From positions 1 through 14,830 of the forward strand of contig JBDHIK010000115.1 of the NCBI GenBank assembly GCA_039587475.1: a stretch of 14,830 nt of DNA, read 5' to 3'. Of the stretch, positions 7,489 to 14,297 are shown piece by piece. The stretch comes from N074bin45 sp039587475 (GTDB lineage: Bacteria > Gemmatimonadota > Gemmatimonadetes > Gemmatimonadales > GWC2-71-9). Every line of letters starts with the position of its first letter. The first letter of the stretch is position 1. A program made the position numbers and the translations under genes. The notes under the pieces are model-generated. The model was not told where the DNA came from. It made no database searches and saw only the letters and a list, made by a program, of their open reading frames with translations.

Positions 7489-7539
7489 CCAGCCAGTAAT
7501 CACTGTCCACCAGCAACCAACCACCGACCACCGACCATA
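7489..7539 (+). repeat. C/A-rich imperfect short repeat before the M19 gene
   Basis: The stretch is made of loosely repeated CCACCAGC, CCACCAGCAACC and CCACCGACC units, almost free of G runs, and ends two bases before the M19 start codon. There is no Shine-Dalgarno within it. It looks like low-complexity leader DNA and not a CRISPR array, because units are short, imperfect and without spacers. Confidence 0.45.
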
Positions 7540-7541
7540 CT

Positions 7542-8795
7542 ATGTCACGACTTCGAGCCTACTCCTATGCCGTCCTTCTCAGTTCTTTCTCGATCTTGGG
7601 TTGCACCCCTTCAGAGATGACCGACGAAGAAATCGTGGCCCGCGCCACCGAGATCCACCCGCGAATCCTGACGATCGACACCCACGACGACATCCCCCCC
7701 AACTTCGCCACTGATGAAGTCGATCCCGGCGCTCCCGGCGGTCGGCAGGTGACGCTTCCCCAGATGCGGGACGGCGGATTAGATGCGGCGTTCTTCATCG
7801 TCTACGTGGGACAGACCGAACGGACAGAGGAGAACTACGCCAAGGTCAAGGAAGATGCCCTGGTCAAGTTTGCCGCCATTCACCGGATGGCCGACACGCT
7901 TTATCCGGAGGAGATCGAGTTGGCCTACTCGGCCGCAGACGTCACGCGCATCCACGACAGTGGGAAGTTGGTGGCTGCCATCGGCATCGAGAATGGGTAC
8001 GCCATTGGCAAGGACCTGGCATTACTCGAGAAGTACCACGATTTGGGCGCGCGCTACATCACGTTGGCGCACGGCGGACACAACGATATCTCCGATTCGT
8101 CCACCCCGCGTGACAACCTGGACGACGGACCGGAGGAACACGGGGGCATCAGCGCCTTTGGCGAGGAGGTCGTCGCCGAGATGAACCGGTTGGGCATCAT
8201 GGTCGACGTGTCGCACATCTCGAAGAACGCCATGCTGGAGGCCGCTCGCTTGTCGCGAGCTCCTGTCATTGCCTCGCACTCGTCCGTGCGCGCCCTGGCG
8301 GATCATCCGCGCAACATGGACGACGAGCAACTCCTCGCGCTCAAAACAAACGGCGGGGTGATCCAGATCGTGGCGTTCGACGGCTACGTCAAGGTGCCGC
8401 CAGCCGAGAAGGCTGCGGCCCGGGCCACATTGGCCGAGGACATGGGAGTCACTCGTGGCAATTTCAACACGCTCACGAGCGAACGCCGTGAGGCCTTCTT
8501 CCAGGGCATGCGCGAGATCGACGAACAATGGCCCGGCGCCACGGTGAGCGACTTCGTCGACCACATCGACTACGCCGTCGAGCTGATTGGCATCGACCAC
8601 GTGGGCATTTCGTCGGACTTCGATGGTGGGGGTGGCGTCGAGGGATGGGACAACGCCGCCGAGACCCTCAACGTCACGATCGAGTTGGTCCGACGCGGGT
8701 ACTCCGAGGAAGACATCCGCCAGCTGTGGGGCGGCAATACCCTCCGGTTGTGGCAGGACGTCGAGCGGGTAGCGACGGAGCTGCAGGCGGACTAG
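7542..8795 (+). CDS. Membrane dipeptidase, peptidase family M19, lipoprotein
   Basis: This 417-residue protein belongs to the renal-dipeptidase family of zinc peptidases that cleave dipeptides, including those with a C-terminal D-residue. An N-terminal hydrophobic segment ends in a lipobox ILGC with the lipidated Cys at residue 21, so it should be anchored in the cell envelope facing outward. The binuclear zinc site can be followed: H48 and D50 in THDD, the bridging Glu in IGIENGYAIG, histidines in VDVSHIS and IASHSSVRAL, and Asp in ISSDFDGG. The length is normal. The ATG at 7542 has no Shine-Dalgarno and follows the C/A-rich tract. It may supply amino acids from peptides or peptidoglycan fragments. 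A direct link to the downstream lysine-pathway dehydrogenase is not shown. Confidence 0.92.
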   Translation: MSRLRAYSYAVLLSSFSILGCTPSEMTDEEIVARATEIHPRILTIDTHDDIPPNFATDEVDPGAPGGRQVTLPQMRDGGLDAAFFIVYVGQTERTEENYAKVKEDALVKFAAIHRMADTLYPEEIELAYSAADVTRIHDSGKLVAAIGIENGYAIGKDLALLEKYHDLGARYITLAHGGHNDISDSSTPRDNLDDGPEEHGGISAFGEEVVAEMNRLGIMVDVSHISKNAMLEAARLSRAPVIASHSSVRALADHPRNMDDEQLLALKTNGGVIQIVAFDGYVKVPPAEKAAARATLAEDMGVTRGNFNTLTSERREAFFQGMREIDEQWPGATVSDFVDHIDYAVELIGIDHVGISSDFDGGGGVEGWDNAAETLNVTIELVRRGYSEEDIRQLWGGNTLRLWQDVERVATELQAD

Positions 8796-8860
8796 CGGTT
8801 TGCAGACTCGCAGGCGGGCGTCGGCGGCTGGAGCCCACCGTCTGTCGCGACATCGTCGAT

Positions 8861-8874
8861 GGGCCGCCTGGCCC
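8861..8874 (+). terminator. Short GC hairpin after the M19 gene
   Basis: GGGCC (8861-8865) and GGCCC (8870-8874) form a five-pair stem with a GCCT loop, 66 bases after the M19 stop. There is no U-tract, so terminator function is tentative. Confidence 0.25.
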
Positions 8875-8934
8875 GGTCTGGCCCCCGCCAACCCACCCCG
8901 CTAGGTTCCAGTCCCGGCTGCGAAGGGCCGCCGG

Positions 8935-8982
8935 GCGGAACCGCCGGCACGTCAGGTGCCGCCTGACGTTCCGCATTCCGCA
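8935..8982 (+). promoter_or_regulatory. Nested hairpin and TTCCGCA repeat in the ALDH leader
   Basis: ACGTCAGG (8949-8956) pairs perfectly with CCTGACGT (8962-8969) around a five-base loop. An outer GCGGA (8935-8939) can pair with TCCGC (8970-8974) across a bulge, and two tandem TTCCGCA units sit at 8969-8982. The structure ends about 20-30 bases before the ALDH start codon. It could end M19 transcription or act as a leader structure; the sequence alone does not decide. Confidence 0.35.
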
Positions 8983-9003
8983 CTCTGTACTCCCGACTTC
9001 ATC

Positions 9004-10578
9004 ATGACAGCCACCGCTTCTCCCAGCACCGACATCCTCAAGTCACTCGGCATCCAGGACACCAATTTCGGCGGGTTCGCCGGGGACTGGATCGGCTCGG
9101 GCCCCGACCTCGAGGTCTATTCCCCGATCGACAATTCCCGACTCGCCACGGTCAAACAAGTTACCGAAGCGGAATACGACCGCATCGTCGACCGGGCCCA
9201 CGAAGCGTTTCTCATGTGGCGCACGGTGCCCGCCCCCAAACGGGGCGATATCGTCCGGCAACTGGGCAACAAGTTGCGCCAGAAGAAGCACGAACTCGGT
9301 GCCCTGGTCACGCTCGAGATGGGCAAGATCCAGGCGGAGGGCGAGGGTGAGGTTCAGGAGATGGTCGACATCTGCGATTTTGCCGTCGGGCTGTCACGGC
9401 AGCTGTACGGGCTCACCATGCCTTCGGAGCGTCAGGACCATCGCATGATGGAGCAGTGGCACCCGCTCGGCGTGGTCGGGGTCATCAGCGCCTTCAACTT
9501 CCCCGTCGCCGTGTGGAGCTGGAACACGGCTCTGGCCGCGGTGTGCGGCGACAGCGTGGTGTGGAAGCCGGCCTCGGGTGTACCGCTCACGGCCATCGCT
9601 TGCACCAAAATTGCCGAGGAGGTCTGCCGGGAGAACGACGTCGACCCGGCCATTTTCTCGCTCTCGGTCGGGAAGGGCTCTACCGTCGGCGACCGGTTGC
9701 TGCACGACCGGCGCATCCCCCTCGTGTCGGCCACCGGCAGCTGCAAGATGGGCTACCGGGTCGGATCGGTCGTGGGTGAGCGCCTGGGGCGCACCATCCT
9801 CGAACTGGGCGGCAACAACGCCATCATCGTGACGCCGAGCGCCGACCTGGACCTGGCGTTGCCGGCCATCCTGTTCGGCGCGGTCGGCACCGCGGGCCAG
9901 CGCTGTACCTCGACCCGTCGCATCATCGTGCACGAGTCGATTCGCCAGGAACTGGTCGACCGATTGGTCCGAGCCTACCAGGACATCAAGATTGGCGACC
10001 CGCGCAGCGGCGACACGCTCATGGGTCCCCTGGTGACGCACGGCGCGGTGGAAGACATGATGAACGCCGTCGGCCGCATCACGAAGGAAGGCGGCGAGGT
10101 CCTGTATGGCGGCGAGCATCTCGAAGGGCCGGACTACCCGGGCGGCCACTACGTGACGCCCTGTATCGCGGCGGTGAAGAACGAGTACGCCATCGTGCAG
10201 GAAGAGACCTTCGCACCCATCCTCTACATCATCGGCTACGGCAACGCCGCATCGTCGGCGAAGGACGCGGTCGCCGAGATGGAGCAGGCCATGGCGCTCC
10301 ACAATGGTGTGCCGCAAGGGCTCTCGTCAGCCATCTTCAGCGACAGCGTGCGTGAAGCGGAGTACTTCCTGTCGCATCGTGGCAGCGACTGTGGTATCGC
10401 CAACGTCAACATCGGGACCAGCGGCGCCGAGATCGGTGGGGCCTTCGGGGGAGAAAAAGAGACCGGCGGCGGGCGTGAGTCCGGGTCCGATTCCTGGAAG
10501 CTGTACATGCGCCGCCAGACCAATACGGTGAACTGGAGTACGGAGCTCCCGCTGGCCCAGGGCCTCAAATTCGGCTGA
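9004..10578 (+). CDS. amaB: ALDH7-family aldehyde dehydrogenase (aminoadipate semialdehyde / piperideine-6-carboxylate)
   Basis: This 524-residue NAD-dependent aldehyde dehydrogenase resembles human ALDH7A1 and bacterial AmaB, which oxidise alpha-aminoadipate semialdehyde (in equilibrium with piperideine-6-carboxylate) to alpha-aminoadipate in lysine catabolism. The catalytic Cys301 lies in TAGQRCTSTRR and the general-base Glu267 in LELGGNN. The C-terminal run AEIGGAFGGEKETGGGRESG, followed by the SDSWKLYMRR segment, is the ALDH7 hallmark. The length is typical. The ATG at 9004 is chosen over an in-frame GTG at 8956 because the latter lies inside the leader hairpin. No Shine-Dalgarno is present. 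Its stop codon lies inside an 18-bp palindrome. No other lysine-degradation gene is adjacent, so the physiological substrate is inferred from family only. Confidence 0.9.
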   Translation: MTATASPSTDILKSLGIQDTNFGGFAGDWIGSGPDLEVYSPIDNSRLATVKQVTEAEYDRIVDRAHEAFLMWRTVPAPKRGDIVRQLGNKLRQKKHELGALVTLEMGKIQAEGEGEVQEMVDICDFAVGLSRQLYGLTMPSERQDHRMMEQWHPLGVVGVISAFNFPVAVWSWNTALAAVCGDSVVWKPASGVPLTAIACTKIAEEVCRENDVDPAIFSLSVGKGSTVGDRLLHDRRIPLVSATGSCKMGYRVGSVVGERLGRTILELGGNNAIIVTPSADLDLALPAILFGAVGTAGQRCTSTRRIIVHESIRQELVDRLVRAYQDIKIGDPRSGDTLMGPLVTHGAVEDMMNAVGRITKEGGEVLYGGEHLEGPDYPGGHYVTPCIAAVKNEYAIVQEETFAPILYIIGYGNAASSAKDAVAEMEQAMALHNGVPQGLSSAIFSDSVREAEYFLSHRGSDCGIANVNIGTSGAEIGGAFGGEKETGGGRESGSDSWKLYMRRQTNTVNWSTELPLAQGLKFG

Positions 10579-10589
10579 GCGCTCAGCCG
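10572..10589 (+). terminator. 18-bp perfect palindrome over the ALDH stop codon
   Basis: CGGCTGAGCGCTCAGCCG is self-complementary and contains the ALDH TGA (10576-10578). As RNA it folds into a seven-pair stem with a GCGC loop. No U-tract follows, so it may be a factor-dependent terminator, an mRNA 3'-end stabiliser or a protein-binding site. A longer-range AGCCGGG (10585-10591) with CCCGGCT (10644-10650) is also present in this gap. Confidence 0.45.
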
Positions 10590-10664
10590 GGTCACGTGCT
10601 CCACGCTGCGTCTCGATCGCTGACCGCCCTGTCGGCGGGTCGTCCCGGCTGACATATTTCCCTC

Positions 10665-11162
10665 ATGGCTCCCTCGAAGAAGCGCCGCCCCGACAAACCG
10701 CCTCTGATGCTGGGGTGGCGCGAGTGGATGGGGTTACCTGACCTCGATATCCCCGCCCTCAAAGTCAAACTCGATACCGGCGCCCGGTCTTCTGCGCTGC
10801 ATGTCACCGACATTCGGCTGTTCCGCCGGCGGAACGAGGATTGGGTACGATTCCGACCGGTGCTGGACGACGGCCGGCCCCGACTCCGGGCTGCAGAAGC
10901 GCGAGTCCTCGATCAGCGCATGGTGCGAGACTCCGGAGGGCGGGAACACCTCCGGGTCGTCATCAAGACGGCTATCGAGGTCGCGGGCTGGATCTGGCCG
11001 GTTGACCTGACTCTGGCCAGCCGCGGGGAGATGTCGTTCCGCATGTTGCTGGGCCGTCAGGCTATGAGTGGGCGTATCATCGTCGACCCGGTACACTCCT
11101 ATCTGGCGGGACGAAGGACATCCATGCGCAAGAGGCGCGTCCCTAAACGAAAGACGTCATGA
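10665..11162 (+). CDS. rimB: RimB-like retropepsin-fold protease (PF05618)
   Basis: This 165-residue protein belongs to the PF05618 family, long annotated as an ATP-dependent zinc protease or RimK/LysX-family protein but with an aspartic-protease-like fold. The DTGA motif at 37-40 (KLDTGARSSAL) is the probable catalytic aspartate signature. VRDSGGREHLRVVI (about 87-100) and RMLLGRQAMSGR with a following VDPVHSYL (126-147) complete the family pattern. The tail is basic (KRRVPKRKTS). In Pseudomonas, RimB acts with RimK on the glutamate tail of ribosomal protein S6. Here it overlaps rimK by ATGA (11159-11162), supporting the same partnership. The ATG at 10665 has no Shine-Dalgarno. The symbol is used by analogy with that system. 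Confidence 0.8.
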   Translation: MAPSKKRRPDKPPLMLGWREWMGLPDLDIPALKVKLDTGARSSALHVTDIRLFRRRNEDWVRFRPVLDDGRPRLRAAEARVLDQRMVRDSGGREHLRVVIKTAIEVAGWIWPVDLTLASRGEMSFRMLLGRQAMSGRIIVDPVHSYLAGRRTSMRKRRVPKRKTS

Positions 11163-12067
11163 AGATCATCGTACTGTCCCGGAACCCGAAGTTGTACTCG
11201 ACTTCACGTCTGGTGGAGGCGAGTCGTGAGCGAGGCCACGATGTCCGGGTCATCGATTACTTGCGCTGCTACATGGACATCACGGCGCATCGCCCGCAGG
11301 TGATCTTCCGGGGAGAACGGCTCACGGACGTACAGGCCGTCATTCCCCGTATCGGCGCCTCCCGGACGTTCTACGGGTGTGCCGTGGTTCGCCAGTTCGA
11401 GATGCAGGGGGTCTTTTGTGTCAACGAGTCCCAGGCCATCACGCGCTCGCGAGACAAGTTACGGTCGCTGCAACTGCTGGCACGCTCCGGCATCGGTCTC
11501 CCGGTCACCGGGTTTGCCCATTCCACCAAGGATGTGGATGGACTCATCAGTGTCGCGGGCGGGGCGCCCCTGGTCATCAAGCTTCTGGAAGGCACGCAGG
11601 GGATCGGCGTGGTCCTGGCGGAAACTCGCAAGGCCGCCGAATCGGTCATCGAGGCGTTTCGCGGCCTCGATGCCAACATCCTGGTTCAGGAGTTCATCAA
11701 GGAGGCAGGGGGGATGGACATCCGGTGCCTCGTCGTCGGCGGCAAGGTCGTCGCCGCTATGAAGCGACAGGCCGCCGAAGGCGAGTTCCGGTCCAATCTG
11801 CACCGGGGTGGCACGGCTGAGAAGATCAAGCTGACGCCTGAGGAACGGAGCACGGCCGTGCGTTCCGCCAAGGCCATGGGCCTCAACGTGGCAGGCGTGG
11901 ATCTGCTGCGATCAAACCACGGCCCGGTGGTCATGGAGGTCAATTCGTCCCCCGGCCTGGAGGGGATCGAGAAGGCGACCGAAGTGAACGTCGCAGACAG
12001 GATCGTGGCGTTCATCGAGAAGGAGGCGACTGGGAAGGCCTCCACCAAGGATCGCATTCAGGCCTGA
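11159..12067 (+). CDS. rimK: Ribosomal protein S6--L-glutamate ligase RimK
   Basis: This 302-residue ATP-grasp enzyme adds glutamate residues to the C-terminus of ribosomal protein S6. E. coli RimK is 300 residues, and the match is close from the N-terminal KIIVLSRNPKLYS through VIPRIGASRTFYG. It continues into the ATP-grasp core APLVIKLLEGTQGIGVVLAE (about 139-158), with DIRCLVVGGKVVAAMKRQA, the SNLHRGGTA loop and the Mg-binding E260 and N262 in MEVNSSPGLEGIEKAT. All key parts are intact. It is translationally coupled to rimB by a four-base overlap, and the M14 enzyme begins one base after its stop (TGA-C-ATG). The operon probably tunes translation or the proteome through S6 glutamylation. 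Other protein substrates are possible. Confidence 0.95.
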   Translation: MKIIVLSRNPKLYSTSRLVEASRERGHDVRVIDYLRCYMDITAHRPQVIFRGERLTDVQAVIPRIGASRTFYGCAVVRQFEMQGVFCVNESQAITRSRDKLRSLQLLARSGIGLPVTGFAHSTKDVDGLISVAGGAPLVIKLLEGTQGIGVVLAETRKAAESVIEAFRGLDANILVQEFIKEAGGMDIRCLVVGGKVVAAMKRQAAEGEFRSNLHRGGTAEKIKLTPEERSTAVRSAKAMGLNVAGVDLLRSNHGPVVMEVNSSPGLEGIEKATEVNVADRIVAFIEKEATGKASTKDRIQA

Positions 12068-12068
12068 C

Positions 12069-13016
12069 ATGGCCGATCTCTCCTTCGCAGGCACGGTCGT
12101 CCCGCCAGGGACCGTCCAGAGCCTCGAACTTCCTTTCGCCCGCCTTCCCACCGGCAACCCCATGCCGGTGCCGATGCTCGTCGCTCACGGTGCCGGCGGC
12201 GGCCCGGTGTTGTTCCTCACCGCCGCCATTCACGGGGATGAAGTCAACGGCGTCGAGATCATTCGGCAGGTCTTCGACATGCTGGACCCCACGGCGCTGG
12301 CCGGCGCCGTCGTCGCGGTCCCGGTCGTTAATGTGTTCGGGTTCGTGGCGGGGTCGCGCTACCTCCCCGATCGCCGCGACCTCAATCGCAGCTTTCCCGG
12401 ATCCAAGACGGGATCGTTGGCGGGCCGATTGGCCGACCTGCTGATGCGGGAAGTCGTGGCGCGAGCCGACTATGGCATCGACCTACACACCGGCAGCGAT
12501 CATCGGTCAAACTTGCCGCATATTCGCGCCGACCTCGAACGGCCCGAGACCCTCAGAATCGCAGAGGCGTTTGGGACACCTCTGCTGATCAACGCCCGGA
12601 TCCGGGAAGGGTCGCTGCGCCAGGCCGCCGAGAAAGCCGGCGTCCCCTGCCTGCTCTATGAAGCTGGTGAAGCGCAGCGGCTCAATCGACGCTCGGTACG
12701 GGACGGTGTGGCCGGGGTCCTGCGGGTCATGCACACGCTCGGCATGGTCGACGCCGCTGTCCCCAGCGACATCACCCCCCAACAGGTGCGCCGGACCACC
12801 TGGCTACGTGCCCGGCGCGCCGGCCTGTTTCGCCTGACGGTGCAGTTGGGGGACACCGTCTCCGCCGGGGAGGAATTGGGGCGGATTCGCGATGCTTTCG
12901 GCGAAGTGGGGGCCATCGTCAAGGCGTCGCACGATTCCGTCGTCCTGGGCGTAGCCCGCAATCCCATCGTCAACCGCGGCGACGGAATCATTCATCTGGC
13001 GATGCCCGACGGGTAA
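12069..13016 (+). CDS. Succinylglutamate desuccinylase/aspartoacylase-family (M14-like) hydrolase
   Basis: This 315-residue zinc hydrolase belongs to the AstE/aspartoacylase branch of the M14 carboxypeptidase fold, which cleaves amide bonds next to an acidic amino acid. Zinc ligands are visible: H55 and E58 in HGDEVNGVE and H140 in DLHTG. The substrate arginine loop is RDLNRSFPG (about 103-111) and the catalytic Glu is E198 in LYEAGE. Residues about 235-315 form a C-terminal beta domain of the barrel-sandwich type, ending in NRGDGIIHLA. It starts one base after rimK, so it belongs to that operon. Removing glutamate or an acyl group from a glutamylated product is an attractive role but is inferred from position. 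Its stop lies three bases from the stop of the convergent corA-like gene. Confidence 0.85.
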   Translation: MADLSFAGTVVPPGTVQSLELPFARLPTGNPMPVPMLVAHGAGGGPVLFLTAAIHGDEVNGVEIIRQVFDMLDPTALAGAVVAVPVVNVFGFVAGSRYLPDRRDLNRSFPGSKTGSLAGRLADLLMREVVARADYGIDLHTGSDHRSNLPHIRADLERPETLRIAEAFGTPLLINARIREGSLRQAAEKAGVPCLLYEAGEAQRLNRRSVRDGVAGVLRVMHTLGMVDAAVPSDITPQQVRRTTWLRARRAGLFRLTVQLGDTVSAGEELGRIRDAFGEVGAIVKASHDSVVLGVARNPIVNRGDGIIHLAMPDG

Positions 13017-13019
13017 CGG

Positions 13020-13703
13020 TCACCGTCGTCCCAACCATCCCTTGCCGCGGAACCACCAGACCATCCCCAGCGCCACACTCGCCATGAGGGCCAGCACGAC
13101 GGGGTAGGCATACTCCCGGCGGAGCTCCGGCATGAAATCGAAGTTCATACCGTAGACGCCGGCAATGAACGTGAGCGGAATGAAAATACTCGCCATGATG
13201 GTGAGCACCTTCATGATCTCGTTCATCCGGTTGCTCTCGGTCGAGAGGTAGACGTCGAGGAGACCACTCGCCATTTCCCGGTACGTTTCGATGACATCGA
13301 TCACCTGGACGCAATGGTCGTAGGTGCCGCGCAAATACACCCGGACCGGCTCCGTGAACCCGCTGTCGTCGTCCCGCGCGGCGCTGCTCAGCGCTTCACG
13401 CTGGGGCCAGACCGCCCGCCGCAGTTCGAGCAGCTCCCGTTTCAGCCCGTAGATCCGCGACACCGAGTCCCGCTCGGGGCGCTCGATGACCTCGGTCTCG
13501 AGGAGTTCCAGCCGATCGCTCATGCCCTCCAGGATGGGGTAGTAGGCGTCGACCACCGTGTCGAGGAGCGCGTAGGCCAGGTAGTCGCACCCCAGTTCCC
13601 GAATCACCCCGCCCCCGCGTTCCAGCCGGCGACGAACCGTCTCGAAGACCGAGGTTCCGGTCAACTCGAACAACCGGGTATTGAGGAATTCGTCAAACCA
13701 CAT
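13020..13703 (-). CDS. CorA-type divalent-metal transporter, short form lacking most of the N-terminal domain
   Basis: This 227-residue protein has the CorA C-terminal half. The long acidic helix region (RLELLETEVIERPERDSV and on, about residues 63-165) leads into TM1 (about 165-183), the selectivity motif YGMNF (G185-M186-N187) and TM2 (about 199-218), ending in a basic tail. CorA forms pentamers that import Mg2+, or Co2+/Ni2+ in some members. Typical CorA is roughly 310-370 residues, so about 100 N-terminal residues of the cytoplasmic alpha/beta domain are missing. An in-frame stop lies just upstream at 13713-13715, and no CorA-like N-terminus appears in the following sequence. Yet the ATG has GAGG seven bases upstream, so the short product is probably made. 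It could be a functional short form or a decayed gene. Confidence 0.8.
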   Translation of the reverse strand: MWFDEFLNTRLFELTGTSVFETVRRRLERGGGVIRELGCDYLAYALLDTVVDAYYPILEGMSDRLELLETEVIERPERDSVSRIYGLKRELLELRRAVWPQREALSSAARDDDSGFTEPVRVYLRGTYDHCVQVIDVIETYREMASGLLDVYLSTESNRMNEIMKVLTIMASIFIPLTFIAGVYGMNFDFMPELRREYAYPVVLALMASVALGMVWWFRGKGWLGRR

Positions 13704-13838
13704 GAACGCGCCTCACGGTGGCGGCCCTGAACGTCACGAACGTGGGCGTGCCCCCTGCCCGTCGGAGCAGTACACTAAGTGAGACTCCCTGACGCCATCG
13801 TCCCCGCGCGGGCGTCTTCCAATACCTCGGAGAGAGCG
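13704..13838. promoter_or_regulatory. Divergent intergenic region between corA-like and FTR-like genes
   Basis: This 135-base gap holds the starts of two diverging transcripts. GAACGT is repeated directly at 13729-13734 and 13738-13743. A possible -10 element TACACT lies at 13771-13776 for the rightward gene, without a good -35. These are weak signals. Confidence 0.25.
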
Positions 13839-14252
13839 ATGACCCCGTCGAGTTCCCCGTCCCCCAGCGACAAGAGCCTGGACCGCATGCGGCGCTACGT
13901 CGAGAAGTACTGGGCCAAGACCGGCACCTCGCCCCACCCCAACCAAGCCGTCACCGACGCGGTCGTCACCGGGCTTGCCGTCCATCTCGACCAGTTGGGG
14001 CGGCCGCTGTGTCCCTGCAACTTCTATCCGGACAAGCAGGCCGAAGTGGAGCGCAGCCGCGAATGGGTCTGCGCCTGCGACGAAATGAAGCAATGGAAGT
14101 ACTGTCACTGCCTGCTGTTCGTCACCCCGGAGGGGCTCCCCATCACCGAGTACCTCCCCGAAGACCACGAGGGCCGTGAGATCTACGGCCTGGTGCCGGA
14201 CCCCACGCCCGACCAGGGACGCGAGGCGACACGCCGGACACGACGGTCTTGA
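13839..14252 (+). CDS. Ferredoxin:thioredoxin-reductase-like catalytic (4Fe-4S) subunit
   Basis: This 137-residue protein has the Cys pattern of the catalytic subunit of ferredoxin:thioredoxin reductase, which passes electrons from ferredoxin through a 4Fe-4S cluster to a redox-active disulfide. The motifs are CPC at 58-60, CAC at 78-80 and CHC at 89-91. By homology C58, C78, C80 and C89 bind the cluster while C60 and C91 form the disulfide. The first spacing is 17 residues, against 16 in the plant/cyanobacterial enzyme, and the middle motif is CAC instead of CPC. A Ser/Pro-rich N-terminus and a charged C-terminal tail flank the core. The ATG at 13839 has GGAGAG (13829-13834) four bases upstream. 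No thioredoxin, ferredoxin or FTR variable subunit gene is nearby. It is likely a non-photosynthetic ferredoxin-dependent disulfide reductase component. Confidence 0.85.
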   Translation: MTPSSSPSPSDKSLDRMRRYVEKYWAKTGTSPHPNQAVTDAVVTGLAVHLDQLGRPLCPCNFYPDKQAEVERSREWVCACDEMKQWKYCHCLLFVTPEGLPITEYLPEDHEGREIYGLVPDPTPDQGREATRRTRRS

Positions 14253-14272
14253 GGGAGGGCGCTGGCGCAAGA

Positions 14273-14293
14273 TGTATATACGGTGTATATACA
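14273..14293 (+). promoter_or_regulatory. Doubled TGTATATAC operator/promoter of the toxin-antitoxin operon
   Basis: TGTATATAC occurs at 14273-14281 and again at 14284-14292, an 11-base period close to one helical turn. The second copy plus A14293 is a perfect palindrome (TGTATATACA). This is the most AT-rich spot in its surroundings and ends four bases before the ATG at 14298. TATATA at 14286-14291 would place a transcription start near 14298, giving a leaderless message. Such a site fits an AbrB-type antitoxin autoregulating its operon; binding is inferred. Confidence 0.55.
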
Positions 14294-14297
14294 GACC

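Noticed and set aside
7489..7539. C/A-rich repeat as a small CRISPR array
   Set aside because: Units of 8-12 bases are imperfect, not separated by unique spacers, and no cas gene is present.
8022..8891. Minus-strand open frame of 289 codons inside the M19 gene
   Set aside because: Shadow of a clear M19 gene with complete zinc ligands on the plus strand.
9394..10317. Minus-strand open frame of 307 codons inside the ALDH gene
   Set aside because: His/Arg/Val-rich translation typical of the antisense of a GC-rich gene; the plus strand has all ALDH7 motifs.
13016..13026. ACGGT-C-ACCGT at the convergent stops as a bidirectional terminator
   Set aside because: Arms are five bases with a one-base centre, which cannot form a stable hairpin loop.
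14249..14254. TTGAGG as the -35 box for the toxin-antitoxin promoter
   Set aside because: The spacing to either TATATA is 20 bases or more, too far for a standard promoter.
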